This document shows positions 22,601 through 33,237 of a stretch of DNA of 64,000 nucleotides, one piece after another. Each line of letters starts with the position of its first letter. Within the stretch, counting starts at the first letter, position 1. The DNA is from Isoetes taiwanensis (taxonomy: Eukaryota; Streptophyta; Lycopodiopsida; Isoetales; Isoetaceae), in assembly GCA_021234155.1 (NCBI GenBank), contig JAJEKV010000017.1, positions 12,839,525-12,903,524 on the forward strand, read 5' to 3'. A program made the position numbers and the translations under genes. A model generated the notes under the pieces. It did no database searches and was not told the DNA's origin. It saw nothing but the letters and a program-made list of their open reading frames with translations.

Positions 22601-22926
22601 AATACTTTTATAAAGGCTTTTAAGCTTTATACGTGAAATATATGTGACGAAGTATTTTTGCTTTTATAATGAAGATGTGCTCGACTGTTGCAGCTTTAAT
22701 GAATGGCTAAAAAAATATTTAACCTTCAAATGAATGGCATCTTGACAAAATTGCCATGAATGGCAACTTCCTTTAAAAAAAAAATGGAGATACCACCATT
22801 TAATTTTAAGGCTTGATCCTACGTATTTTATAATTGAGCATTCTACAACCAATGACTTCAACAAAGAAGCTTGCCTTAAAAAAGACTGAAATTGAGAATA
22901 AACTAGTTGTTGGTTTCAAGGTGGGT
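22600..22926. other. 3' flank of RPL32
   Basis: AT-rich sequence downstream of the RPL32 stop codon on the minus strand; it should hold the 3' UTR. No canonical AATAAA is visible on the minus strand close to the stop. No other gene seen. Confidence 0.4.
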
Positions 22927-23734
22927 CTACTCATCCTCTTGGCTTCGTAACCTAGCAGCACCATTAGTCACATTTACGTTGAGCTGAGCTGCCCTTTCTA
23001 CAATGGCTTTTCTCTTCAAAGTGGAAACATTGTGGGCAATTTCAGCAGAATACTTTCTGTAAGTCAAACAAACATTCGCAGTAAATAGTGAGTTGTTCAT
23101 AACATAAAAACTTGTATGTACGTCGGACCACATAAAAATCCACAATCCTAAAAGCAGAGGCCTCAGCCAGAGCAATGAATCAGTGAATGTCATATGTCAG
23201 GTAGAAATAGTGCATCATAGGCCAACATACGACTAAAACTAAATGAATATTACTAAAGGCCTCAGTTGCAGCAAAATGACAGCATCAGAAAGATATTCTT
23301 CAGCCGGTAATTCCAAAATAAAACATCATTGGCCGTGAACAAACAAAAAGAAAAGAAAACCCAATAAATAAAAGCAGAAGAAACACTACCTGTTATGCAT
23401 CATAAGAAGTTCAAGATCTTTGACGTTATGTACTACGAACTTGTAGAATCCGGTAGGGAGCATGTGCCTCGTCTTCTTGTTAGATCCATAACCGATATTG
23501 GGCATCAAAGTAGTGCCCTTGAATTTACGCCTCACCCTTGAATCTATACCCTTGGGCCTGCGCCAGTTTTCCTACATCACAGCATCTCTGTAAGCAAAGG
23601 ACAAGGGGAAGGCTCCAACATATAAATTAGATTAGCACGGCTACCTTAACACATATCTTCCGATCGCTCTGTGGACGTTTGAACTTCTTAACGCGCTTCT
23701 TTTCAATCTTACGCTTCACCAACGGCCTCACCAT
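22927..23734 (-). CDS. RPL32: Ribosomal protein eL32 (RPL32), 3 exons, intact
   Basis: Exons on the minus strand: 23645-23734 (30 codons, [20 protein letters not shown]..), 23390-23571 and 22927-23056. The introns have GT..AG ends (donors GTAGCC and GTAGTG; acceptors TGTAG and TACAG). Joined, they give 133 residues, the normal length for eL32, with the family hallmarks [54 protein letters not shown] and the ending LRSQEDE. eL32 is a component of the large cytosolic ribosomal subunit. There are no frame breaks. The N-terminus ([12 protein letters not shown]) and [11 protein letters not shown] differ from seed-plant proteins, which fits a distant plant lineage. The start was chosen because it matches the usual length and is preceded by a telobox promoter. 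This is the clearest functional gene in the window. Confidence 0.96.
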
Positions 23735-23784
23735 CTTCCTCCTCTCTGCTCTCACACAGACGGCCGAGCCAAGAGAGGAATCGT

Positions 23785-23826
23785 AACCCTAACCCTAGGT
23801 TCATATAGCTATGTCCAAACCCTAGA
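23785..23826 (-). promoter_or_regulatory. Telobox motifs in the RPL32 promoter
   Basis: aaccctaaccctagg at 23785-23799 and aaaccctag at about 23817-23825 lie 50-90 bp upstream of the RPL32 start codon. AAACCCTA (telobox) motifs are a known hallmark of plant ribosomal protein and translation-factor promoters. Confidence 0.75.
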
Positions 23827-23829
23827 ATT

Positions 23830-24150
23830 TGAAAGAAAAAAAATAGGGTGCTTGCTGATTGATTGTATTACAACAAATTTATCGCGGCGCCATTGCGCCA
23901 ACATTTCTTTGGTTATAAACCTGTGCATAGGGAATTATTACTAATGTCTACATTTTTATAACTTCTGAACTATTCTTCCGTGTTATTTTATCTAAAAGGA
24001 GGAAAAATGCTATTATGTAGATCTCAAATTTGTGGAGGGGTTTGTAAAATGCTATTATGTGAATCTCAAATGTATGGAGAGGTTGGTAGGCAGCTAGAAG
24101 TTGTGGTGAAACCATAACAATGGGGATATTTCTAGTGCATTTCATGCCCT
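23830..24150. other. No recognisable gene
   Basis: AT-rich gap between RPL32 and a LINE. A short direct repeat (atgctattatgtrratctcaaat, twice at about 24007-24074) is the only structure seen. Confidence 0.4.
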
Positions 24151-24277
24151 CATAGGCGCTTAACCTAGGCGCCTGCAGTAGGTTCGGAAAAGCTCCAGAT
24201 CCAAAAAAAAGGTTCCAGCGAACAGATACAGGTACAGTCCGGAACTGACTTCCGGAATTGGTGGCCGGATTTTTCTG

Positions 24278-25033
24278 TTGCAGATGCCACCGAAGGAAAC
24301 TGTTACAGATACGAAACCCGATGAGGGAGATCCGATGATGGACACTATGAACCTTATTAAAGGCCTTTGTGATGAATTTCGTACTGCCAAAGATGAATTG
24401 CGCATTGCCATAGCAGATCTTAGAACAGCAAAAGATGAGCTACTTCTCACAAAAGAAGAATTACGGTCTGTAAAAGATGAGATAAAACAGTTAAACAAGA
24501 CAGTTGGAGACTTGCAGCATACAGCCCTGGAGTCTGGACAAATGAAGATCATGGAATCAATTGCAGAGTTAGAAGATCAGCCACCAGCAGAAGGCTATGC
24601 AGCAGAAGGCTATGCAGCAGAAGGATATGGCTCAGCACCACCATCTGAACAAATGGTGGAGCAAATTACTTCCAAAATTGAACACCATGTTGCTAATCTC
24701 TTTAACTAAGGACAAGAGAGAATTGCTGAACACGAAGACCGAGCTACCAGAGCACAAAACATCCTTGTTACTAGAATTGTTGAGCAAGAAAACGAAGACA
24801 CAAAATCAACAATTGAAGTATTTTTCAATGATACAATGCACTTATCTGATCCAGGCTTCACCTTTTGTAAAAGAATTGGACGTAAACAAGAAGGTAAGCA
24901 TCGTCCTATTATTTTGAAATTTCAAAGTCTAGAAAGTAGAAACTGCGTTATGCAGCGTAGAGGACACTTGAAAGGTCACCGCATCTGGCTCAATGATGAT
25001 TTGACTGTACAGCAACAACAAGAGCGCAAGTAA
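24278..25033 (+). pseudogene. LINE ORF1 protein (coiled coil + RNA-binding region)
   Basis: One frame runs from the ATG at 24278 to a TAA at 25031 with a single in-frame TAA at 24707. Residues about 20-75 form a coiled coil with heptad-like repeats (LRTAKDELLLTKEELRSVKD). Residues about 104-117 hold three AAEGY repeats. The second half (FTFCKRIGRKQEGKHRPII.. then LKGHRIWLNDDLT) resembles the C-terminal nucleic-acid-binding domain of L1-type ORF1 proteins, with the usual basic start and eDLt element. The protein would coat LINE RNA as a trimer. The stop separates the two domains. Confidence 0.7.
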
Positions 25034-25136
25034 TTGATGGATGAGGTTCGTAAAATGAAGCTGAAGGGAAAAATGCTTTTATTGTGAGCAATCGGATTGT
25101 TGTTCGCAATAATGCATAGGAAGTAAAGATCTCAGT

Positions 25137-26462
25137 CTAATGGCTTGGAATATACATGGTTTTAATGAATCAAAGATTCTTAGTAATATGGAAATGTTTG
25201 AACAGTTTAATATTCTTGCATTCAGTGAGACATGGGAACATGAAACAAACAGATTGATTCCCATCCATGGGTTTACACTGCTTGAGACTGCTTGGAATGA
25301 GTTACAGGGAAGCCGCAGAGGATGGGGCGGACTTAATGCTTTGTTAAAAATGAAATTTGCAATGCGGTTAGCGTCATTAAAATATGTATACATAAGCAGT
25401 ATATATGGATTTGTGTAAATAACTGCATTTATGTGGCAATAGTATACTTTGCTCCCTTGGAGCCCTATCCCGCGCGGATGTATAGCACCCCAGAGCTTGC
25501 TGCGAATGACCCATTTTGTTAGCTCTCTATTGATATTGCGTTCTATAAAACTAAAGGACAGGTTTATGTAATAGGGGACATGAATGGCAGGCTCAAGAAT
25601 AAGCAAGCTACTGTTTTGGGTCATGAAAGAAATCATTTGTGGCTTATGGAACAGACAGACCCTTTGTTGTCATGGCCTAGGACCTCTTGTGATATGCATT
25701 TGAATAAAATGGGAGAACACATTCTTGACTTATGTGAAGCGCATGAACTAGTCGTGTATAATGGTGCTGCTGTATTTCTAGAATCCAACAAATACACATG
25801 TTTTTAGCCCAATGGAAATAGTACTGTGGATATGTTGTTGGGAAGTCCAGATGATATGCACTTGGTGACTAGTTTTGAAGTTCTTCCTCAGCATGAGGAT
25901 TCTGATCATGCCCCTCTTGTCATAAAATACAAGATGAAAGTCAAATGTACGGGGAAAAGCAAAAAAGCAAGCGCCACCCAGGTTTAAAGTGCAATATAAA
26001 CTTGCTAGGCAATATGAGAAAGCAATTGATTCAGGCTTGGAAGGAACTCTTTGGCCTACAGATGATGTTGAAGAAATGCATACACTGCTTAAAGCAGCCC
26101 TATCGCAAGCCGCTGCGAGTGTCTTTAGACTTACTAAACCAAGGTCAGCTAAATACCATAATAAAAAGTGGTTTGATCATGAATGTATTATGGCAAAGCG
26201 CGCATTCCAAGCTGCTATAGACAAATGTGCTGCCAAGAGAGATTATAAGAATCTTGTTAAGCATAAAAGGCGAAAATGGGGAAGGGAACACCTGCAAAAA
26301 CTTCTAGATGATATTGCAATGGATCCAAAATGCTTTTGGACAAAACTGCAACATCCCATTGAATTGGGAGAGATCGCACGGGAAAGTTTGCTTGAATGGA
26401 TAAGAGAATTATACAATGTTGCTAATGGCAATGAAATGCAAATTGGTACTGCCTATATCTAG
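25137..26462 (+). pseudogene. LINE ORF2, apurinic-like endonuclease and linker
   Basis: The catalytic series of an AP-type endonuclease is readable across broken frames: MAWNIHGFNES (Asn), LAFSETW (Glu), YVIGDMNGR (Asp and Asn) and HEDSDHAPLVI (Asp-His pair). In-frame stops occur after SIYGFV, near 25520, after KYTCF (about 25806) and near 25985. The last frame (25989-26462) continues the linker between endonuclease and polymerase (NKKWFDHECIMAKRAFQ..) and stops before any polymerase motif. It would nick target DNA in a working element. Confidence 0.8.
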
Positions 26463-26464
26463 CA

Positions 26465-26980
26465 TAATAACAGGGGGTTACTTTTAGATTTTTATACGTT
26501 TTTTCACATGGTTTTTCTATGATTTCATTGTTGTATTCGTTGAGGTATACTAAATAGTATTTCTAGAGTGCATCTTTTATGGGCCGTTAATTTTCGTTGG
26601 CTGAAACAATCCGAGAGTTGTTGTCTTTCTCTGCATCATGAACACTGTCAATGTGTATCCATGTGCATGTGCACGTGCATGTGTGTGCATGTGTGCATGT
26701 GCATGTGTCCTGTGCATGTGCAAATGCTTTGTTAATTAACACAAACCATTACACCCAACACTTTAAATTAAATTCCCCCTAAAACTCCACGGGAGGTGAT
26801 GTAGAGCAGCGAGAGCCCCTTTTATACCCCCTAAAATGGTATACTATATGCATAAAATCAACACCATTGAGTACATTGCCTCAAACCTTATAGTATTTCG
26901 CAACTCTCATTATACAGTATAAAAAACTTCTATGAGCATACCCCACAAACAAGGATCGCTATCTACGGTCCAAATCAAAG
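26465..26980. repeat. Non-LINE block with TGCATG/TGTGCA microsatellite
   Basis: Interrupts the LINE between the linker and the pre-polymerase piece. 26650-26726 is a run of tgcatgtgcatgtgtg-type repeats. The rest is AT-rich without a gene. It may be an inserted element, but its ends were not resolved. Confidence 0.5.
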
Positions 26981-26984
26981 AATA

Positions 26985-27112
26985 AGTCGTGAATATGCCC
27001 ATCCAACAGCTCTCGTTGATAAGAGTGATGTTACATATGCTTTACAAAGGATGCAAAATGGGAAATCCTTAGACCTAAATGGGTTCTGTGCTGAGCAGGA
27101 TTTCCCGTAAAA
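26985..27112 (+). pseudogene. LINE pre-polymerase fragment
   Basis: In frame from about 26996: AHPTALVDKSDVTYAL, QRMQNGKSLDLNGFCAEQ, then a stop. 'K-NGK(S/A)-D-G' followed by a short acidic stretch is the typical N-terminal landmark of LINE reverse transcriptases. The sequence breaks off before the polymerase palm. Confidence 0.6.
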
Positions 27113-27114
27113 TG

Positions 27115-28490
27115 CAGGAACTAACCAAAAAATTATGACAAAAAGATTTAGAACGAAAGCCCATAAAGAGGTAGAAACTAACTAAAAAATATAAAGGTTA
27201 GGAAGAATGCAAAATGTGGTCACGTTTGCAAATGTTTTTTACAAATATTTGTTTGGAAAAAAAAAAGTTTTAATAAAAAATAAGATTTGTATAAGAGGTT
27301 TTTTTTACCAAACTATTATATGTAATATCTAAGGCATTAAAAATAGATAAATAAGAGAAGCGCTAGAGAGAGAATGTCAATTGTTTACGGTTATAACTTG
27401 AGCTACAGAGATTAGATTCAAATGATCTTGACTCTTTTGGAAAGTTTATATAGAGAGCTTTCCATTGGCATATGATTTGGCCCAGATATATCAAGATAGG
27501 TACCTACTTTTTATACTTTTCAATCCAGATATCTTTTTGCAAAGTGCATGCCATGCAGACTTGATGGTACTATGTCTTTTATCATAATTTTTGAATCCAG
27601 ACTCGTTTTGAGTGCATTGGAAAGCTCTTTCTGGGATCTTTCTGATGATGTATAATATGCTCATGTTTGGCTAAGTTTTCTAGGTCAAAGCAACAAATTT
27701 CCTGGCAGATTTGGTAGGATCTCACACCCCACTAGTTGATTAAAACATGATTTGCACAGCAGCAAATCATATTCTCTGCCCAGCTGATCATTCTGGTCAT
27801 GTCCTTTGTCCTGCATCATTGTAGTGCATTAAGTTTTTAAGAAGATATTGAAGAAATGATGTTATCGTGGCCACATTTTGTATCGAAAAAAGAAAAAAAA
27901 ATTAAAACTTTTGTTTTGGTGTGTTATGGGATTTGTGCTATTTTGATAGTTTATATGTTATTCATGAATTTGCCAATGTTTTTTGAATTCTTATTTCATT
28001 TCCAAATAAACAAGGTGCTGCGCATAGAGGGTTGCCCTCCAATTTCTTGAAGGTGAAGTGGCCTAAATCTAACCGTGAAATCATGTTTTTACAATCTATA
28101 TTTAAATTGAAATAGACCCCTATCATGTTCTTACAATCAATTTGTAGTTCTGCTACATTCATGTACCAGCCCGTCCACAAGTGCACCTCGATCGAATTGT
28201 GTATGTAACTGATTAGTTTAGTGTTCTCATGAATAGAACCTTGAATTCATGTCTCTGTGGCATCGCATCCCCCTTCTTGCTCAACAATTGGATTGACCAT
28301 CTCAGACAAATAATAGATGAGGTCTGCGCTGTAATAGTTGGTAGAGATTTGTAAGTTCTGCTAATATCCTATCCTAATCTCAGAGGCCAGCAGCAGAGAT
28401 AATGCCTCGAAACCTATGGACACTATTCTGGTTACCCGGTTTCCAGAGTCGTTGTTGGGCTGCCCAGCAACGGGGGCGCCCCCCAGTTTA
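27115..28490. other. No recognisable gene
   Basis: AT-rich. Contains several phrases of the type 'ttggaaagctctttc..' and 'ttggaaagtttatatagagagctttcc' that may be relics of repeats, and short frames without motifs. Confidence 0.4.
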
Positions 28491-28503
28491 CACATGATAG
28501 TAG

Positions 28504-28612
28504 GTTTGGAGCAGTTTATGGCATATTCTGGGTATATATTGGCATATACTTAGAATATACCATAAACCCCACATGACCAAAGGTTTGCCCCCTTAGGGGC
28601 AACCGAAAAAAC
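28504..28612. repeat. ~110-bp dispersed repeat, copy 1
   Basis: aggtttggagcagttt.tggcat .. catacttagaatat .. aaaccc.acat .. ttgccccc.taggggcaacc. The same order occurs at 32622-32722. It contains the palindrome ttgcccccttaggggcaa. Both copies flank the GAD/NEK relic. Non-coding. Confidence 0.65.
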
Positions 28613-29460
28613 CATAAAGATGCAATTCACAGATTCATCGTGTTAGATGCAATTCACCTATTTCTGTCTATCCGCAGTAATGGAGTGCAGGATGGACGCT
28701 TGCTTCATAGTTAGAAAATTCTATTATAAATGAATGTTCGCTCCATAGATGCATTTTCATTGTTCATATCTTTCTGTAAAAGATTCTTCCAATCTTCTAG
28801 TTCATATGCCCTTTTTTTTTTACTCCTCTGTTATTGTCTGCAGGCAAATGCAGAGATGGCAGAAATAGCAGATATCAATAGATCCAAGTATGTGCTTCTT
28901 GTTATTGGTTATGCCATAAATGTGGAGTATGGGATAGCAGTATAATTGAACAATTACACATCTCTGATGGGACTATAACTCCAAATGAAGGAGCAAATAT
29001 GGTAATCTGGTTGGCATTGCTAGAATCTGTAGGACCATCTGGAATGTTCTGTCATGAATGGAAGCAGATTATATTTTGATCTTCCATGAATGTCATGAGT
29101 AGTCTTTAAAGATTTAAAGAGGGAGGAGGAAAGAAGCTGAACATTTTCAAATGTGCAATCTCGTTGATTTTTTATTTTCAAGAAAGTTGCATTATGTTCC
29201 ATTGTAAGAAGCTCTAGGTTGGAAATGGTCATTAGGTATAGGAATTTTTCCTGGGAGTTGTAAGAAGTCCCCATACCAAAAATCCCTTGGGAGTTAAGAC
29301 GGCATTCCCAAACCAAGCTAATTACGTGCATGAATTACTTTGTTTCTTATAACTTAGGCACAAACTATCGTCCTTACCCAAGGCCATTTGTTCATTCAAC
29401 CACCAACAAAACAACACTAAAGCCCAAGGCCAATTTGTTAATTTCAAGCACCCGGTCAAG
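28613..29460. other. No recognisable gene
   Basis: Lies 3' of the GAD relic. A plus-strand exon-like segment follows ..ttgtctgcag near 28840 (ANAEMAEIADINRS) with GTATGT after it, but no neighbours join to it. Confidence 0.35.
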
Positions 29461-29466
29461 TATCAA

Positions 29467-31880
29467 TTACTTTATACACATGATACACCACACTGAATTT
29501 GTTCTGCGCTTACTCCACGCTTCAAGAGCCTTGCCAACTAGTCCTTCCTTAGTCCAGCCAATACTGCCATCATCAAGAGCACTAGGAGTCTTTGGAGTTG
29601 TCTTTGGAGGGTGCCTTGAATCAAGGTATCTAAAAACCTTTCCAATGTCATTGATCAACCTGCCAGCCAAATTTCTACTGAAATCTTCTCTGATAACTAC
29701 TCTCAATAAATGAACATCTTTAGCATCTGCTGCCATTGTGTATGTAAGCTGGCACTATCCATCCATAACGCCGTAGATGATCAGCTATGTCATATTTGTT
29801 AAACTTCTTTCTATCCTTTAATGAAAATGAAACCACTGGAATACCCACATCTTTCGAAAGCAAATCAAAATGGCCTGTCTGTCTGATTCCATCTGCCAAA
29901 TTCTTGCCATTTGCTTGGCAAGTTTCCATCACGGCTTTGTATCCCTGGTAAGACAACAAAGAAATTTAAATATACACATCAAATAAAAGCATAGAATTGC
30001 AACTTTATTCACCCCTAATTACTTGCTCACAGAAATTATTTATTCCAGATATATTAGACTGCAAAAAAATTATTTACCTCAAAACCAAGCCTAATCAGTT
30101 GGTAGTATTGAGTAATAATTTGACTAGCCCCTGCAACGAGGAAAAATGAGATCCCCAAAAATTCAGGATAGGAATGTGCTATCAGATTCCATTAGACCTT
30201 TGGAGAAGTTGAGTGTAAATGTTGGTTGATCAGCAACCAAATAATTGATATGGAAGATGAGCTCTTCAGGAAGCTCCTCCTTCCCCCTCCATACCACCCA
30301 TCCAACACTTGCATATACTAGGCCATACTTGTGCCCACTTACATTTATGCTCTTGGCCAATGCCAAGCGAAAGTCCCATTCCAAGTCTGGGTATAAGAAA
30401 GGTGCAAACAAAACCTCCACTCGCTGCATCCACACGTATCGGGATATTCCACCTACAGTATTTTCAAGTCATGAATATGGAAGAAGTCAATTGCTCCAAT
30501 TTTGATGATTTAAATCAAATAACAGTATGCAAATAAGAGCTCCTACATGCAAGATCAATAAGATCAAAATGCGACAAGTATGTTACTCATTCTCTTTATT
30601 TTTCTTAGACAGAAGATCATTGAGCAGCTTGACATCTTCAAACTCCGCATTATAAGTAGACCCCAAAGTTGCAGCTACACAGATAGTGTTCTCATCGACA
30701 AGTTCAACAGCTTTATATGGATCCATCACATAAAAATCTCGGCTCAGATGAATGGGCCTCAATTCCACCTCAAAATAAAGTGCAAACTTCTCCCAAACCA
30801 CCTGAAAGTATTTAGGCAATACTAAAATTAAAATCAACTTGAGAAAATAGTCTAAGATGCTGATTGAAACCACACAAACATGTGAAGACTGCGGTCGCAT
30901 ATGGTCCTAATGGCATTGCAGGATTGCAGGATAATTTGAGACACCAAATAATATATTGTACAACAAGAGGTTTTGTGCCAATAATTGATGCTGCAGATGG
31001 GGAGGCAAACCTCGAAGCACTGCACTGCTTACTATCAAAGGAAACAGTGATATATACATGCACATTGGCTCCAGCTATAAAATTGGGATTATCGAAAGAT
31101 TTTCCCTCTGCCTTCCGTTTATTTTGCCACTTCCTTTTGAATGCTAAGCCTGCCAGCATAATGGCTTCAGATGAACCAACCGTGCCAACACCTATAGCTT
31201 GCTCTCCAGTGTATATAGGTGCATTTAAAAGACGGGCTATCATGTTGACACACCTGTCCTGCAATTATATATAATACAATATTTTAGCCAAAAAATCACA
31301 TTTATTTGAAATCAACTGTGCTTCCCTGTTTCAAGAAAGAGATGGTTTGCACTTTAACAGGAAAAAGATCTATGTTTTGTCAATTGAAGCTTGATTTGTG
31401 ACTTGTCATTCCAAACAATGTAAGTAACTAAATTCATCGTTTATGCCATGGCAATATTACACCTTGAATAGTCACACTATGTCATCATGTCATAAAGAAA
31501 TCAACTTTTGTGAAGTTGTACTACTCTTATTGCCTCTATTTACTCTGATTTTACTTCAAAATTGTACCACGATGCTTATATCCTCATTTCTGGATCATAC
31601 CACATTCACATTTTGCATGAAATTTCCTTTCTATGATTTGTTTTCCATTGTGGATGATATATACTAACAGCTAACCTGAAGCTCGGTCGTCACAGGATAC
31701 TCATCCATGTCGATGTAATTTTTGCTTAATGATTGCATGATCAGTTTGTCACATTCAGGCTCCATCCATGTTGAGACAAATGATGCAAGGTTAAGCCGCG
31801 GGTTACCATCGAACATCAGCTCATCACTTATGATTTGATAAGCTGCTTCCTTTGGTGTCTCTTTCTCAGGGATTTCAAAT
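29467..31880 (-). pseudogene. GAD: Glutamate decarboxylase, exon 1 missing, two frameshifts
   Basis: Minus-strand exons: 31676-31880 ([20 protein letters not shown].., ending VTTELQ), 31058-31258 ([14 protein letters not shown].., [20 protein letters not shown]), 30587-30801 ([14 protein letters not shown].., [11 protein letters not shown]), 30198-30452 ([14 protein letters not shown].., [10 protein letters not shown] with the PLP-binding Lys), 30078-30130 (GASQIITQYYQLIRLGF) and 29467-29944 (GYKAVMETC.. to the C-terminus). Introns are GT..AG. The C-terminus keeps a Trp/Lys-rich calmodulin-binding tail ([13 protein letters not shown]). The enzyme converts glutamate to GABA in the cytosol. Two breaks kill it: one extra T after GGFV (about 30405-30412) and a duplicated TACA (about 29737-29748) before [11 protein letters not shown]. 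The first exon is replaced by a kinase fragment. Confidence 0.92.
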
Positions 31881-31921
31881 CTGCAAACATTGGAGGACCA
31901 TGAGATAAGAAGACCACTTAC
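31881..31921 (-). other. 41-bp hybrid intron at the NEK-GAD junction
   Basis: From GTAAGT after the kinase exon to TTTGCAG before GAD exon 2 there are only 41 bases on the minus strand. The donor belongs to a kinase intron and the acceptor to GAD intron 1. The phases do not agree: phase 0 from the kinase meets phase 2 of GAD, so a spliced product would read AF then Ile and a TGA stop. Confidence 0.75.
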
Positions 31922-32424
31922 AAAAGCTTTGAAGGCAGGCCTGTGAGCACACATTTCATGCATGCAACATCCTGCAAAAATTTGGGAACAAATAGGCCAT
32001 TATTATACTAGGCCCAATTGGATGGAGATGTGCACCTAGTGACCAGATGTCAGACTTGGAGCCATATGGTATGTCTGCCAGAAGTTCTGGACACATGTAA
32101 TTGGGCATGCCCACCACCTGAATAAATAAAAATGGCTTAGTTTGCAGCTACTTTGCTTTAATGTTCTTCTGCAATATTTCTCCCAAGGCTGCAGATGCGA
32201 CTACATGATCATCCAAACTTACCAAAAGCAAAAGCAAAAGCGTAAGGCCAAGCTTACCAAGTCTAAGGTTCTCCTTTGTTAAGAATATATTTGAGCACTG
32301 GATCAAGAGACGATTGCAATTTAAACAGATTACTATTATGATGGCAAGATTTAACATTTATTCCAGGCATCGGGCCAAAAAAAAGACACACCTTTAGATC
32401 CCGATGAAGATGCAATTTGAATAC
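31922..32424 (-). pseudogene. NEK-type Ser/Thr kinase fragment fused to GAD
   Basis: Four minus-strand segments: 32392-32424 (LHLHRDLK, the catalytic loop, GT donor after it), about 32190-32297 (CSNIFLTKENLRLG then KLGL where kinases have DFGL, then SLDDHVVAS), 32036-32117 ([28 protein letters not shown]) and 31922-31971 ([16 protein letters not shown], then GTAAGT). This is the activation loop to helix F of plant NIMA-related (NEK) kinases. The N-lobe and the rest of the C-lobe are missing. The loss of DFG would disable magnesium binding even if it were expressed. It reads straight into the GAD relic. Confidence 0.85.
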
Positions 32425-32621
32425 CTGAAAATGCATTTCTGGCAGAAATTGTGCAAAAAAATATATTGTAACTGAAGAGCTCCCAGTGTGCAAAGAAAGA
32501 AATTTTCCTACGCAGGCCTGAGATGTTAGTAGCTTCTGCGGAAAATGTGGCATGGTGGTGCCGGTTAGCAGGTTTGCACAGCGACCGCCCAGAACAGGGG
32601 TGACCGAGAATTTACGGGTTA

Positions 32622-32722
32622 GAGCAGGTTTGGAGCAGTTTCTGGCATGTCCTAAGCATACTTAGAATATGTCGGAAACCCACATAAACAAGGGCTTGCC
32701 CCCCTAGGGGCAACCCAAAAAA
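32622..32722. repeat. ~110-bp dispersed repeat, copy 2
   Basis: See 28504-28612. This copy has ttgcccccctaggggcaacc as its palindrome and a shorter centre. It lies upstream (minus strand) of the NEK fragment. Confidence 0.65.
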
Positions 32723-32724
32723 GA

Positions 32725-32972
32725 TAACATCTCCTATAACACAACAAAACGAAAAGTTTCAAAATCCTAAACAAGTCTACAAAAGCAAGAAAAAAATGAA
32801 GGGGAAAAAGGGCACCCGGTACCTCAAGCAAAGTGGGGGCAAGGGAAATCGAGATCCAGTACATGGCAAGCCACACAGGTGAAAGCGGAGGCAGTTGCGG
32901 ATCGGTCAGGGGGGTTTTGAAGGCACAATGATTATTGAAGCAAGTGAAGAATGCCCAATCATCAGAATAGAT
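32725..32972. other. No recognisable gene; copia insertion target
   Basis: Sequence between the dispersed repeat and the copia LTR. The original locus continues at 37679 after removal of the element. Confidence 0.5.
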
Positions 32973-33230
32973 TGTGAATTAGAAACCTTGATTGACTAGA
33001 CGAAACAAGAGCAAGAGATTGGAGGAACAAGAGATGGCCAAAACAGTGTAACTTCATTGAGATCACTTTCATCTTAAGTATACACGAATCCAAGAGTTTT
33101 GCCACTGATCATGGAGTTATTCTTGCCATAATCTTCTCAACCGAGATAAACAACCTACTAAACATAAGTCCATAACTTAAGGAACATAATTAGCAAATAA
33201 CAAGTGTCATAAACACTTAATATTTCAACA
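32973..33230 (-). repeat. 3' LTR of the young copia element
   Basis: 258 bp, TG..CA ends, flanked at 32968-32972 by the target duplication tagat. It matches 37405-37673 base for base apart from the 11-bp length difference. Confidence 0.95.
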
Positions 33231-33237
33231 TCCCTCC

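Larger units (their letters stand above)
24140..27115 (+). mobile_element. LINE (non-LTR retrotransposon), ORF1 + endonuclease, decayed
   Basis: Plus-strand order: ORF1 (24278-25033), endonuclease part of ORF2 (about 25137-25960), linker (about 25960-26460), a 500-bp non-matching block with a tgcatg microsatellite, then a small piece of the region just before the reverse transcriptase (26985-27110). Catalytic polymerase motifs are absent. The gap at 26465-26980 may be a later insertion. This LINE differs from the minus-strand LINE at 7129-8717. Confidence 0.8.
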
